Shown here: positions 20,686 to 30,192 of the stretch, piece after piece | Position numbering within the stretch: position 1 is the stretch's first letter | Layout: each line of letters starts with the position of its first letter | From: Williamsia sp. CHRR-6 | GTDB taxonomy: Bacteria; Actinomycetota; Actinomycetes; Mycobacteriales; Mycobacteriaceae | Length of the DNA stretch: 64,000 nucleotides | Direction of reading: 5' to 3' | NCBI RefSeq assembly: GCF_018474015.1 | Contig: NZ_JAHCSG010000007.1 | Location: forward strand, 1-64,000 | The notes under the pieces: model-generated | Told to the model about the DNA's origin: nothing | Database searches by the model: none | Seen by the model: the letters and a program-made list of their open reading frames with translations, nothing else | Program-made: the position numbers and the translations under genes

Positions 20686-21768
20686 TCACCCCACACCCAG
20701 GGCGCGAGCCACGGCCACCGGATCGACCGGGATGGAGGACACCGGCGGCATTCCGGCCAGCGCCGTGTCGGGGTCTTTGAGCCCCACGCCGGTCACCGTG
20801 CACACCACGGTCTCGCCGCCGCGGATCCATCCCGACGCGTGCGCCGCCAACAACCCGGCCACGCTGGCCGCCGACGCCGGTTCGACGAACACGCCCTCGC
20901 GACCGGCCACCAGTCGGTAGGCCTCGAGCAGCTTCTCATCGGTGGCCGCGATGAACTGACCGCCCGATTCCTGTTGTGCGGCAACGGCTTGGTTCCAGCT
21001 GGCAGGCGACCCGATCCGGATGGCGGTGGCCAGCGTCTCGGGGTTGCGGACCGGGCTACCCGAGACCAGCGGGGCAGCGCCGGCGGCCTGCACACCGAGC
21101 ATCCGCGGCAGCGTCGAACAGATGCCGTCGGCGTGGTACTCGCGATAGCCCTTCCAGTACGCGGTGATGTTGCCCGCATTGCCCACGGGCAGCGCGTGCA
21201 CGTCAGGGGCGCGACCCAACACGTCGACGATCTCGAAGGCCGCAGTCTTCTGACCCTCGATCCGCGCCGGGTTGACCGAGTTGACCAGTTCGATCTCGGG
21301 GAACTCCGCAGTCGCCTTGCGCGCCAACTCCAGACAGTCGTCGAAGTTGCCCTGCACCTGGATGATGCTGGCCCCGTGCATGACCGCCTGGGCCAGCTTG
21401 CCCATGGCTATCTTGCCCTCGGGGATGAGCACCGCGCAGCTGATGCCGGCCCGGGTGGCGTAGGCCGCCGCCGAGGCCGAGGTGTTGCCGGTGGAGGCAC
21501 ACAGCACAGCACGCTTGCCGAGGGTGACCGCGTTGCTGACCGCCATGGTCATGCCGCGGTCCTTGAACGATCCGGTGGGGTTGAGCCCCTCCACCTTCAG
21601 GTACACCTCGCATCCGGTCAGCGAGGACAGATGCGGCGCAGGCACCAGCGGGGTGGCGCCCTCGAGCAGGGTGACCACCGTGAAGTCGTCGTCGATGGGC
21701 AGTCGGTGGCGGTACGCCTCGATCAGCCCGGGCCATGCGGTGTGCACGGCGGTGCTCGGCTTGGTCAT
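20686..21768 (-). CDS. thrC: threonine synthase
   Basis: PLP enzyme converting O-phosphohomoserine to threonine. The 360-residue protein has the PLP lysine K69 in [14 protein letters not shown] and the phosphate loop GNAGNI. It is the short class found in actinobacteria, without the long N-terminal extension. GAGGAA precedes the ATG. It lies between hom and thrB. Confidence 0.97.
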   Translation of the reverse strand: MTKPSTAVHTAWPGLIEAYRHRLPIDDDFTVVTLLEGATPLVPAPHLSSLTGCEVYLKVEGLNPTGSFKDRGMTMAVSNAVTLGKRAVLCASTGNTSASAAAYATRAGISCAVLIPEGKIAMGKLAQAVMHGASIIQVQGNFDDCLELARKATAEFPEIELVNSVNPARIEGQKTAAFEIVDVLGRAPDVHALPVGNAGNITAYWKGYREYHADGICSTLPRMLGVQAAGAAPLVSGSPVRNPETLATAIRIGSPASWNQAVAAQQESGGQFIAATDEKLLEAYRLVAGREGVFVEPASAASVAGLLAAHASGWIRGGETVVCTVTGVGLKDPDTALAGMPPVSSIPVDPVAVARALGVG

Positions 21769-21780
21769 CGGTTCCTCAAC

Positions 21781-23091
21781 TCACTCATCGGTTCCCTCGA
21801 GGCGCAACACGCTTGCCACCTCGGCCACGGCGTCGAGCTCCTTCAGAGCATCCACGGTCTGCGCCAGCGCCGCGTCCGGAGCCCGATGGGTGACCACGAT
21901 CAACCGGGCGTTCTCATCGGCGCCCTCCTGGCGCACGGTGGCGATGCTGACGTCACGCTTGGAGAACTCGGCGGCCACCGCCGAGAGCACACCGGGGCGA
22001 TCGGCCACCCGCATCGACACGTAGTAGCGGGTCAGCACATCGCCCATGGGCGCGATCGACAACGACGCGTACGTCGACTCCAGCGGGCCCCGCCCACCAT
22101 GCACCTTGTTGCGGGCAGCCATCACCAGATCGCCCAGAACCGCCGACGCGGTCGGCGCACCGCCGGCGCCCTGGCCGTAGAACATCAGCCGCCCGGCGTT
22201 CTCTGCTTCGACCACCACGGCGTTGAAGGCGCCGTTGACCGCGGCCAACGGGTGCGTCTTGGGCACCAGCGTGGGATACACGCGGGCCGAGATACGTTCC
22301 TTGCCAACGGAATCGGCGATGCGTTCACAGATTGCCAGCAATTTGATGGTGCAGTTCAACGACTTTGCACTGGCCAGGTCATCGGCGGTGATCGTGGAGA
22401 TGCCCTCGCGGTACACATCGCCTGCGGTGACCCGGGTGTGAAAGGCCAACGAGGCCAGGATGGCCGCCTTGGATGCGGCGTCGTAGCCCTCCACGTCCGC
22501 GGTCGGGTCGGCCTCGGCGTACCCCAACCGACCGGCCTCGGCGAGCACCACGGCGTAGTCATCGCCGTCGGCGTCCATCGCCGAGAGAATGAAATTCGTT
22601 GTGCCGTTGACGATGCCGGCCACGCGCTGCACGGTGTCCCCGGCCAATGACTGCATCAGCGGACGGATCACCGGGATGGCCCCGGCCACCGCGGCCTCGA
22701 AGTACAGGTCGACCTTGGCTGTCGCGGCGATGCCGGCGAGCTCGCCGGTGTAGTCGGCCAGCAGTGCCTTGTTGGCGGTGACCACCGACTTACCGTGCTC
22801 CAACGCCGAGGCGATCAGTGCACGCGGTACGTCGATCCCACCGATCAGCTCGACCACGATGTCGACGTCGTCGCTCGTGACCAGCGAGGCGGCGTCTCCG
22901 GTGATCAGCGCCGGGTCGACCGCCCGATCACGGGCGACGTCGCGAACGGCCACCCCCCGCAACTCGATCGGCGCACCGACGCGAGCGTGCAGGTCGACCG
23001 CCTTCTCGATCAGGATGCGCACCACCTCGGTGCCCACGTTGCCCATACCCAGGACAGCGACACCGATCGGACGGCGCAGACCTTCGCTCAT
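21781..23091 (-). CDS. hom: homoserine dehydrogenase with ACT domain
   Basis: Reduces aspartate semialdehyde to homoserine, the branch point between lysine and threonine/methionine. The product has 436 residues. Visible are the nucleotide-binding [10 protein letters not shown], the catalytic region [25 protein letters not shown], and a C-terminal ACT domain ([20 protein letters not shown]) that usually gives threonine feedback. The ATG at 23091 overlaps the lysA stop (ATGA). Longer readings upstream lie inside lysA and are rejected. Confidence 0.97.
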   Translation of the reverse strand: MSEGLRRPIGVAVLGMGNVGTEVVRILIEKAVDLHARVGAPIELRGVAVRDVARDRAVDPALITGDAASLVTSDDVDIVVELIGGIDVPRALIASALEHGKSVVTANKALLADYTGELAGIAATAKVDLYFEAAVAGAIPVIRPLMQSLAGDTVQRVAGIVNGTTNFILSAMDADGDDYAVVLAEAGRLGYAEADPTADVEGYDAASKAAILASLAFHTRVTAGDVYREGISTITADDLASAKSLNCTIKLLAICERIADSVGKERISARVYPTLVPKTHPLAAVNGAFNAVVVEAENAGRLMFYGQGAGGAPTASAVLGDLVMAARNKVHGGRGPLESTYASLSIAPMGDVLTRYYVSMRVADRPGVLSAVAAEFSKRDVSIATVRQEGADENARLIVVTHRAPDAALAQTVDALKELDAVAEVASVLRLEGTDE

Positions 23092-24506
23092 GAGGTGACC
23101 TCCAGGTCGAGTAGGTCCTGCACCGTTTCTCGGCGCAGGACGAGTCGAGCATGGGCGTCGGCGACCGCGATCACCGCAGGCCGCAACGCCATGTTGTAGC
23201 GGCTCGACATCGAGTAGCAGTAGGCGCCGGTCGCGGCCACCGCCAGTAGATCCCCCGGAGCGACGTCGGCTGGCAGCCAACAGTCTTTGACAACGATGTC
23301 CCCACTCTCACAATGCTTTCCGACCACCCGGCTGAGCACGGGTTGCGCCGTCGACGCCCGCGAGACCAGGCGAACGTCGTACTCGGCCTGATACAGAGAG
23401 GTTCGGATGTTGTCACTCATCCCGCCGTCGACCGAGACGTAGCGGCGATGCGCATCGGTGCCGATGGAGACGTCCTTGATCGTTCCTACGCGGTACAGGG
23501 TCACCGTGCCCGGTCCGGCGATCGCGCGCCCCGGCTCCACCGCCAACTTCGGAGTGGGCAGGCCCAGCGCGGCCGATTGGCGGCGCACGATGTCGACCAG
23601 GGTGGCGGCCACCTGCTCGACCGGGGGCGGATCGTCGGTCGGGATGTAGGAGATACCCAGTCCCCCACCGAGATCGAGAATCGACAACTGCGCGGTCTTG
23701 TCCACCCCGAACTCGGCCACGATGTCGCGCAGCAGACCCAGCACGCGGTGGGCGGCCAACTCGAATCCGTCGAGATCGAAGATCTGTGAACCGATGTGGC
23801 TGTGCAATCCGACCAGTCGCAGGTTGTCGGTCGCGAACACGGTGCGCACAGCGTCCATCGCCACACCGCCGGCCAACGAGAACCCGAACTTCTGATCCTC
23901 GTGGGCGGTGGAGATGAACTCGTGGGTGTGGGCCTCCACGCCAACGGTCACGCGGATCAGCACGTCCTGCACCACTCCGGCGGCGCCGGCGACGGCATCG
24001 AGCCGCTCGATCTCGATCATCGAGTCCAACACGATGTCGCCCACCCCGGACTCGACCGCCAGGGTCAACTCCTCGACCGACTTGTTGTTGCCGTGCAAGG
24101 CAATGCGCTGCGCGGGGAACCCGGCGCGTAACGCCACGGTCAACTCGCCGCCAGAACACACGTCCAACGACAGACCCTCGTCGGCAACCCACCGCGCGAT
24201 CTCGCCGCACAGGAAAGCCTTGGAGGCGTAGTGCACTCGGCCGGTGGCACCGAAGGAGGCCAGCATGTCCGCGCAGCGAGAACGGAAGTCGGCCTCGTCG
24301 ATGACGAACAGCGGGGTGCCGAACTGCTCGGCGAGCGCGCTGACCGACGCCCCGGCGAGGGTGACCTCACCGTCGGCGCCGCGCCGCGCTCCGCGTGGCC
24401 ACACATGGGCCGGCAAGGCGACCAGATCGTCTGCCCCGGTAGGGCGTTCGCCCGGACGCGTGGACCCGATGCCCTCAGCGTGCCGGGGTCCGGCGGGGTG
24501 CGCCAT
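23088..24506 (-). CDS. lysA: diaminopimelate decarboxylase
   Basis: PLP enzyme making lysine from meso-diaminopimelate. The protein has 472 residues from the ATG at 24506, which overlaps the argS stop as TGATG. The PLP lysine is K96 in [10 protein letters not shown]. Also visible are the family segments [21 protein letters not shown] and the active-site Cys region [12 protein letters not shown]. An adjacent GTG one codon upstream is equally possible. Confidence 0.97.
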   Translation of the reverse strand: MAHPAGPRHAEGIGSTRPGERPTGADDLVALPAHVWPRGARRGADGEVTLAGASVSALAEQFGTPLFVIDEADFRSRCADMLASFGATGRVHYASKAFLCGEIARWVADEGLSLDVCSGGELTVALRAGFPAQRIALHGNNKSVEELTLAVESGVGDIVLDSMIEIERLDAVAGAAGVVQDVLIRVTVGVEAHTHEFISTAHEDQKFGFSLAGGVAMDAVRTVFATDNLRLVGLHSHIGSQIFDLDGFELAAHRVLGLLRDIVAEFGVDKTAQLSILDLGGGLGISYIPTDDPPPVEQVAATLVDIVRRQSAALGLPTPKLAVEPGRAIAGPGTVTLYRVGTIKDVSIGTDAHRRYVSVDGGMSDNIRTSLYQAEYDVRLVSRASTAQPVLSRVVGKHCESGDIVVKDCWLPADVAPGDLLAVAATGAYCYSMSSRYNMALRPAVIAVADAHARLVLRRETVQDLLDLEVTS

Positions 24507-26158
24507 CACATCCGCTCCGGAGCGCTGACACCGACCAGCTCAAGCCCGTTCGCCAGTACCTGGCGGGTGGCCGCACACAACGCCAACCGCGCAGCATGGG
24601 TGTCGGAGGGCCGCTCGTCGCCCTGAGGCAGGATGCGGCAGCGGTCGTAGAACCGGTGATACGAGGCGGCCAGGGTCTCGAGGTAGCGGCACACCCGATG
24701 CGGTTCCCGCAGCGCGGCGGCCGCGGTCACCACCGACGGGAAGTCGCCGATGGTCCGGATGAGGTCGCCTTCGGCCGGTTGCGCCAACAGATCCAGATGG
24801 TCGGTGGACGCGACCAAGCCCAGATCGGCGGCGTTGCGAGCGATGGCCGAGAGCCGCGCATGCGCGTACTGCACGTAGTAGACCGGGTTCTCGTTGGACT
24901 GCGTGGCCAACAGGTCGAGATCGATGTCGAGGTTGACGTCCACCGACGAACGGATCAACGAATAGCGCGCACCGTCGACCCCGACCGCGTCGACGAGATC
25001 GTCGAGGGTGATCACGGTGCCTGCCCGCTTGCTCATCCGCAGGGGCGCACCGTCTTTCACCAGGTTGACCATCTGCCCGATCAAGACTTCCACCGTGGCC
25101 GGGTCGTCACCGAGCGCCGCTGCCGCCGCCTTGAGCCGTTTGATGTAGCCGTGGTGGTCGGCTCCGAGCATGTAGATGCACAGATCGAATCCGCGACGAC
25201 GCTTGTGTTGGAAGTAGGCGATGTCGCCGGCGATGTAGGCGGCTTCGCCGTCGCTTTTGATGACGACTCGATCCTTGTCGTCACCGAACTCGGTGGACCG
25301 CAGCCACCACGCGCCGTCTTTCTCGTAGAGATTGCCGTTGGCCTTGAGCTTGTCGATGCACTCGGCGACCAGGCCGCTGTCGAACATGTCGTTCTCGTGG
25401 GTGAACACGTCGAAGCGAGTCCCGAAGTCGGACAAGGTCTTCTTGATGGCCGTGAACATCAGGTCCACCCCGATCGAGCGGAACACCTCGAGCCGATCGG
25501 CGCCGGGCAGACCCAACGCGTCAGGGCGACGGGCGACGACCTCCGCGGCGATCTCACCGATGTAGGCGCCGGCGTAACCGTCATCTGGAGTGGGTTCGCC
25601 CAGCGCTGCGGCGAGCAGTGACCGGCTGAACCGGTCGATCTGGGCGCCATGGTCGTTGAAGTAGTACTCCCGGGTGACGGCGGCGCCGCGGGCGGCCAAC
25701 ACGCGCCCCAGCGCGTCGCCGACCGCGGCCCACCGGGTGTGGCCGAGATGAACCGGACCGGTCGGGTTGGCCGAGACGAACTCGAGGTTCACCGCATGCC
25801 CGGCCACGTCGTCGCCGTGGCCGTAGGTGTCCCCGGCGCTCAGCACATCGGCCACCACCGCGTTTTGTGTGGCCGCAGCGAGTCGGATGTTGACGAAGCC
25901 CGGTCCGGCCAGGTCGGCGTCAGCGATCTCGGGCCGAGTGGTCAACTCCTCGACCAGCCATCCGGCCAGGTCGCGCGGAGCGGTGGAGACCTTCTTGGCC
26001 AGCTGCAATGCGATGTTGGTCGCGTAGTCGCCGTGTTCGGGGTTGCGCGGACGCTCGACGACCACCGTCTCGGGCACCAGGGACACGTCGAGGCCGCGTC
26101 GGGTGAGAACCGACGTGGTCACATCGTGCAGCAGCTGGGAGAGATCGGTGGGAGTCAC
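24506..26158 (-). CDS. argS: arginyl-tRNA synthetase
   Basis: Class I synthetase of 550 residues that charges tRNA-Arg. It has the HIGH-type motif HLGH (137-140) in [14 protein letters not shown], the KMSKS-type motif MSKR, and the C-terminal DALR anticodon-binding domain. The GTG start lies 8 nt after a TAGGAT -10 box, so the transcript may be leaderless. It heads the argS-lysA-hom-thrC-thrB operon. A tRNA-Arg gene lies about 5 kb away. Confidence 0.97.
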   Translation of the reverse strand: MTPTDLSQLLHDVTTSVLTRRGLDVSLVPETVVVERPRNPEHGDYATNIALQLAKKVSTAPRDLAGWLVEELTTRPEIADADLAGPGFVNIRLAAATQNAVVADVLSAGDTYGHGDDVAGHAVNLEFVSANPTGPVHLGHTRWAAVGDALGRVLAARGAAVTREYYFNDHGAQIDRFSRSLLAAALGEPTPDDGYAGAYIGEIAAEVVARRPDALGLPGADRLEVFRSIGVDLMFTAIKKTLSDFGTRFDVFTHENDMFDSGLVAECIDKLKANGNLYEKDGAWWLRSTEFGDDKDRVVIKSDGEAAYIAGDIAYFQHKRRRGFDLCIYMLGADHHGYIKRLKAAAAALGDDPATVEVLIGQMVNLVKDGAPLRMSKRAGTVITLDDLVDAVGVDGARYSLIRSSVDVNLDIDLDLLATQSNENPVYYVQYAHARLSAIARNAADLGLVASTDHLDLLAQPAEGDLIRTIGDFPSVVTAAAALREPHRVCRYLETLAASYHRFYDRCRILPQGDERPSDTHAARLALCAATRQVLANGLELVGVSAPERM

Positions 26159-26166
26159 GGGAGTTC

Positions 26167-26197
26167 ATCCTATTGCGCCGTGGTACGCGGTGGACAA
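26167..26197 (-). promoter_or_regulatory. candidate leaderless promoter of argS
   Basis: On the minus strand -10 TAGGAT (26167-26172) is 8 nt before the GTG start. A -35 TTGTCC (26192-26197) lies 19 nt further up, somewhat long. The divergent DUF3105 gene has its own -10-like TAGACT at 26261-26266. Confidence 0.5.
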
Positions 26198-26297
26198 TCG
26201 CGGTCGCTGCCGCCCCGAACTGCACCGACCCGGCCCGGCAGACCGGGTGAGCCGCGGCCGTAGACTCGGCGGGGCGAGCACGAATCGAAAGGCTGTC

Positions 26298-27188
26298 ATG
26301 GCGACCGAAGACTCCACCGACGACTCCCGCGACACCACGTCCGGGCGCGGATCGACCCCGAAGAAACCGGCACCCAAGCGCAAGCCGGCCAAACCGGGAA
26401 CCGTTCCGGTGGTCAAGGCTGCCGGTGGCCGACCGATCCCCTGGCTGACCATCGCAGCGGTGGTCGTGGTGCTGGCGATCGTCGGCGGGCTGACCGCCTA
26501 CCTGGTGCCCAAGTACAACGAGCAGCAGGCCGAGCAGAAGTACGTCCCGAGCTCCTCGAACCCCGATCCGGCCAGCAAGATCGCCGGTGTCACCAAGGTC
26601 TTCTATCCCGCCGGACAGCATGTGGCGGCCACGCAGCGGGTGGCCTACGACAAGAACCCGCCGTTCGGTGGACCGCACGATCAGGTGTGGGCGGCGTGTA
26701 CCGGGATCGTCTACCCCAAGCCGCTGCGCACCGAGAACGCCGTGCACTCGATGGAGCACGGCGCGGTGTGGATCGCCTACAACCCCACGACCGCGCCCGC
26801 AGCCGACGTCGAGACGCTGAAGAAGAAGGTGCAGGGACAGCAGTACATGCTGATGTCGCCCTACCCCGACCTCGACACCCCGATCTCGTTGCAGGCGTGG
26901 GGCCATCAACTGAAGCTGACCTCGGCGTCGGATCCCAGGGTGGATCAGTTCATCAAGGCGACGCGGCTGAACTCTCAGGCCGGCGTCTACCCGGGACGTC
27001 CCAAGGACACCTCCTACCCCGAGATCGGCGCATCCTGCGCGGCGTACCCCGGCGCGTTCGACCCGGCCAACCCGCCGCCTGCCGACGTGGGCCCCCTTCC
27101 CGCAGATGCGATCAAGATGGACGGCACCGGCGCCCAGAAGGCGACCGACGAGACTCCGGGCGCAGCAGCTCCCACCCCGGCGGGCTGA
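26298..27188 (+). CDS. DUF3105 membrane-anchored protein, copy 2
   Basis: This 296-residue protein has a basic, Lys/Pro-rich cytoplasmic N-terminus (KKPAPKRKPAKPGTVP), one membrane helix (about 50-74) and an extracytoplasmic DUF3105 domain. The core VWAACTGIVYPKPLRTENAV, HSMEHGAVWIAYNP and YMLMSPYPDLDTPISLQAWGH repeat the pattern of copy 1 at 16610 closely. Function unknown. It is followed after 3 nt by the DUF305 gene, so the two are surely co-expressed. AAAGG precedes the ATG at 26298. Confidence 0.87.
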   Translation: MATEDSTDDSRDTTSGRGSTPKKPAPKRKPAKPGTVPVVKAAGGRPIPWLTIAAVVVVLAIVGGLTAYLVPKYNEQQAEQKYVPSSSNPDPASKIAGVTKVFYPAGQHVAATQRVAYDKNPPFGGPHDQVWAACTGIVYPKPLRTENAVHSMEHGAVWIAYNPTTAPAADVETLKKKVQGQQYMLMSPYPDLDTPISLQAWGHQLKLTSASDPRVDQFIKATRLNSQAGVYPGRPKDTSYPEIGASCAAYPGAFDPANPPPADVGPLPADAIKMDGTGAQKATDETPGAAAPTPAG

Positions 27189-27191
27189 CCG

Positions 27192-27959
27192 ATGTCCCAC
27201 GACACACCCGACCCGTCCGACACCGACGCCGTGGACGCCCGCGAGAACGGCACCGGGTCGGCCTCGACGCTGCGCCGTCAGCTACCCGCGCTCGCCGTGC
27301 TCGGCGCCATCGCGCTGCTGCTGATCGGGGTCGGGATCGGGTTGGCGGTGGGCAACCGGGTGACGACGAGCAGTGACCGACCCAAGGCCGACTCGACAGC
27401 CGTCGGATTCGCCCAGGACATGTCCACCCACCATCTGCAGGCCACCGAGATGGCTACCGCTGCCCTGTCGAATGCCGCAGACCCGCAGGTGCGTTCGCTG
27501 GCGTATGACATCTTGACCCAGCAGACCAATCAGGTCGGGCAGATGCAGTCCTGGCTGACCCGCTGGGGTTACCCGCTGAGCAATCCCGGGTCGGTGATGG
27601 GCTGGATGCCCGATCACAGCTCGATGCCGGGCATGGACATGTCCGGTGGAGCATCGATGTCGATGGCGCCCGGCGATTCGGTGAACACCCCATTGATGCC
27701 CGGGATGGCGACCAGCCCGGAGCTGGCCACGTTGCGCGGCCTTCGGGGCGAGCCGTTCGACGTGTACTTCCTCCAGCTGATGCTGCGCCATCACGAGGGT
27801 GGCGCCCCGATGTTGTCCTACGCGGCGAACAAGTCGCACGTGTCGCAGGGGTTCGTCCGGGATCTGGCTCAGCAGATGCTCAACCTGCAGCAGAACGAGG
27901 CTGACGCCATGACGGCGATGCTGGCCGAGAAAGGCGCTAAGCCGCTACCGATGAATTGA
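27192..27959 (+). CDS. DUF305 protein with Met/His-rich segment
   Basis: This 255-residue protein has one membrane helix (about 32-55) and an extracytoplasmic DUF305 domain, a ferritin-like four-helix fold. The two halves carry matching motifs: MSTHHLQATEMA (77-88) and MLRHHEGGAPM (197-207). Between them, about 136-172 is rich in Met and His (MPGMDMSGGASMSM). Some DUF305 proteins (CopM of cyanobacteria) bind copper, so metal binding at the cell surface is likely. This is family knowledge plus inference. It forms an operon with DUF3105 copy 2. Confidence 0.85.
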   Translation: MSHDTPDPSDTDAVDARENGTGSASTLRRQLPALAVLGAIALLLIGVGIGLAVGNRVTTSSDRPKADSTAVGFAQDMSTHHLQATEMATAALSNAADPQVRSLAYDILTQQTNQVGQMQSWLTRWGYPLSNPGSVMGWMPDHSSMPGMDMSGGASMSMAPGDSVNTPLMPGMATSPELATLRGLRGEPFDVYFLQLMLRHHEGGAPMLSYAANKSHVSQGFVRDLAQQMLNLQQNEADAMTAMLAEKGAKPLPMN

Positions 27960-28104
27960 GCCACCCCGCAGCACGAGATTCCGGCTGTTCGCAGAGTCGG
28001 CTGACCTCGTGCACCTGAGCGGTATGCGGTTACAGGACGTTCGTATGGAAGTATCCGTGTCGGATCTGATGCTGACCAGACGACCACGGGGGAGTTTCGA
28101 ACAC

Positions 28105-28143
28105 ATGCGTGCTCTGTTGATCCATGGGATCGCCGAAATCTGA
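28105..28143 (+). CDS. possible 12-codon leader peptide MRALLIHGIAEI
   Basis: A short frame (ATG at 28105, TGA at 28141-28143) is preceded by GGGGGAG at about 28088-28094. Its stop overlaps the start of the next gene as TGATG. The downstream ATG at 28143 has no Shine-Dalgarno of its own, so its translation may depend on ribosomes finishing this peptide. The residues do not suggest classic amino-acid attenuation. Coding by this frame is unproven. Confidence 0.4.
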   Translation: MRALLIHGIAEI

Positions 28144-29162
28144 TGAGACCTGACGAGGTGCTGTCCGAGGACCGCGACTACATCCAGTACTACCGGCCGG
28201 ACGACCACTACCAGATCGGCCGCGAGGAGATCCGGGAGTTCGCCCGGTCGATGAAAGACGGCCACATCATCCACTGGGATGATGTGGCCGCCGCCGAACT
28301 GGGCCACTCCGGGCTGGTGGCGCCGCTGACCTTCGCTGCGCGGCTGGCCGGCACCGGCCTCAACTGGTTGATGGACAACGTGCTCGTCGAGCACGACACG
28401 AGCTCGTTCGTCCAGACCGATCAGGTCTTCAACTACTACCGACCCCTGCACGCCGGTGATCAGATCTCGCTGTACATCGGCCTGCATCCGGTACGGCGGA
28501 AGGCCGGCGGGGACACCATCGTCGTCGACGGCCTGATGTTCGACCAGCACGGCGATCTGGTCCAGTCGTTGACGACCACCGCGGTCGGCCGTCGCGGTGC
28601 CCATGCCGAACCCGCGCTGGCCGCAGCACTCGCCGACGTCATGATGGCCGACTTCATCCCCCCGCATTCGGTGCAGTGGACGCCGATCGAGGACGCCCCC
28701 ACCCACACCCCCGCCGCATACGATCGGCCAGACGATCCGTCGGTGCCGCTGTTCTCCGAAGTGTCGGTCGGCGACGTGATCGGGACCCGGACCGTGACGG
28801 TGCGACGAGGTGACCTGGTCACCTACGCCGGGATCTCTTCGGACTACAACCCGATCCACTGGAGTGACCGGGTGGTGGACATCGTCGGACTGGAGACAGT
28901 GGCCGCGCACGGGCTGTTGACCATGGGCATCGGATCGACCTTCATCTGCTCGTGGTTGGGCGACCCGACCGCCGTGCTCGACTACCGGGTCCGGTTCACC
29001 GGCATCGCCTACGTCTCCGACGTCGCACCCGCCGACATCCAGTACACCGGCCGCATCAAGTCTCTCGACGCCGCCACCAAGACCGCCACCATCGCCCTGG
29101 AGGCTGCCTTCAGAGGCAAACGGATCTTCGGTCGTGCGCTGGCCACCGTGGCACTGCGATAG
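28143..29162 (+). CDS. fused double-hotdog MaoC-type dehydratase (HadAB-like)
   Basis: This 339-residue protein has two hotdog domains. Residues about 5-150 resemble the substrate-side HadA/FAS1-DH half. About 200-335 is the catalytic MaoC/HadB half with Asp234 and His239 in YAGISSDYNPIHW and AHGLLTMG. Such enzymes dehydrate 3-hydroxyacyl-thioesters in fatty acid or mycolate elongation, or hydrate enoyl-CoA in degradation. The acyl carrier used cannot be told. A mycolate-type methyltransferase follows after 118 nt, suggesting a role in envelope lipids. Confidence 0.85.
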   Translation: MRPDEVLSEDRDYIQYYRPDDHYQIGREEIREFARSMKDGHIIHWDDVAAAELGHSGLVAPLTFAARLAGTGLNWLMDNVLVEHDTSSFVQTDQVFNYYRPLHAGDQISLYIGLHPVRRKAGGDTIVVDGLMFDQHGDLVQSLTTTAVGRRGAHAEPALAAALADVMMADFIPPHSVQWTPIEDAPTHTPAAYDRPDDPSVPLFSEVSVGDVIGTRTVTVRRGDLVTYAGISSDYNPIHWSDRVVDIVGLETVAAHGLLTMGIGSTFICSWLGDPTAVLDYRVRFTGIAYVSDVAPADIQYTGRIKSLDAATKTATIALEAAFRGKRIFGRALATVALR

Positions 29163-29280
29163 GTTCATCTCGACGCATCGGCGGTCACCCGGTCCATGGG
29201 GATTCGCCCGCCGGGCACCGTCACCGTCTGTCCGCTCCAGCGCGGGGTGGGCGGGCGTCCACCCGTGAGAGAGGTACATC

Positions 29281-30147
29281 GTGACCACCGAGACACCGTT
29301 CTTCGAAGACGTTCAGGCGCACTACGACCTCAACGACGAGTTCTTCGCCCTGTTCCTCGACGAGTCGCGCACCTACAGCTGCGCGTACTTCGAGCGTGAG
29401 GACATGAGCCTGCACGAGGCTCAGCTGGCCAAGATCGACCTGTCGCTGGGCAAACTGGGCCTGGAGCCCGGCATGACCTTGCTCGATATCGGATGCGGTT
29501 GGGGCGCAACGATGTTGCGGGCCGCCGACAAGTACGGGGTCAACGTCATCGGCCTCACCCTGAGCCAGAACCAGCACGACCACATCCAGAGCTTGCTCGC
29601 CGCGCGTGGCGATGCGTCGACCACTGGGGAGGTGCGGCTGCAGGGCTGGGAGGAGTTCGACGGCAAGGTCGACCGGATCGTGTCGATCGGCGCGTTCGAG
29701 CACTTCCGGTACGAGCGTTACGAGCAGTTCTTCAACTTCGCCTACAACGCGCTGCCCGCGGACGGTCGGATGCTGCTGCACACCATCACCGCCTATGGCC
29801 TCAACCACGTTCGCGAGACCGGCAACAAGTTCTCCAAGGACGACTTCGCGTTCATGCGGTTCATCGCGAACGTCATCTTCCCTGGCGGTCAGCTGCCGCT
29901 GCCGAAGATGGTGACCGACGGCGCCACCGCGGCCGGGTTCACGGTGGAGAAGATCCAGCCGCTGCAGTTGCATTACGCGCGCACCCTGGACTGCTGGAGC
30001 AAGGCGCTCGGCGAGCACCGCGACGAGGCGATCGCGTTGTGCGGCCGCGAAAACTACAACACCTACGTCAAGTACCTGAGCGGTTGCGCCGCAGCGTTCC
30101 GCAAGGACTTCATCGACGTCATGCAGTTCACCTGCGTGAAGGGCTGA
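29281..30147 (+). CDS. mycolic acid cyclopropane synthase-type methyltransferase
   Basis: SAM-dependent enzyme of the CmaA/MmaA/PcaA group that modifies double bonds in the meromycolate chain. The 288 residues match the family length closely. Motifs: VQAHYDLNDEFFALFLD near the N-terminus, CAYFERED, SAM-binding LLDIGCGWG (about 62-70), and IGAFEHFRYERYEQFF. The GTG start has GAGAGG upstream. Which member of the family (cyclopropanation, methoxylation or other) cannot be decided from motifs. Confidence 0.92.
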   Translation: MTTETPFFEDVQAHYDLNDEFFALFLDESRTYSCAYFEREDMSLHEAQLAKIDLSLGKLGLEPGMTLLDIGCGWGATMLRAADKYGVNVIGLTLSQNQHDHIQSLLAARGDASTTGEVRLQGWEEFDGKVDRIVSIGAFEHFRYERYEQFFNFAYNALPADGRMLLHTITAYGLNHVRETGNKFSKDDFAFMRFIANVIFPGGQLPLPKMVTDGATAAGFTVEKIQPLQLHYARTLDCWSKALGEHRDEAIALCGRENYNTYVKYLSGCAAAFRKDFIDVMQFTCVKG

Positions 30148-30192
30148 CCTGACACCTGACCGCCTCGCTCGAGTCGGCGGCCGCACCACCGA

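Noticed and set aside
22928-23280. Upstream extension of hom into lysA
   Set aside because: The extra residues have no homology and the ATGA overlap at 23088-23091 is the normal operon junction.
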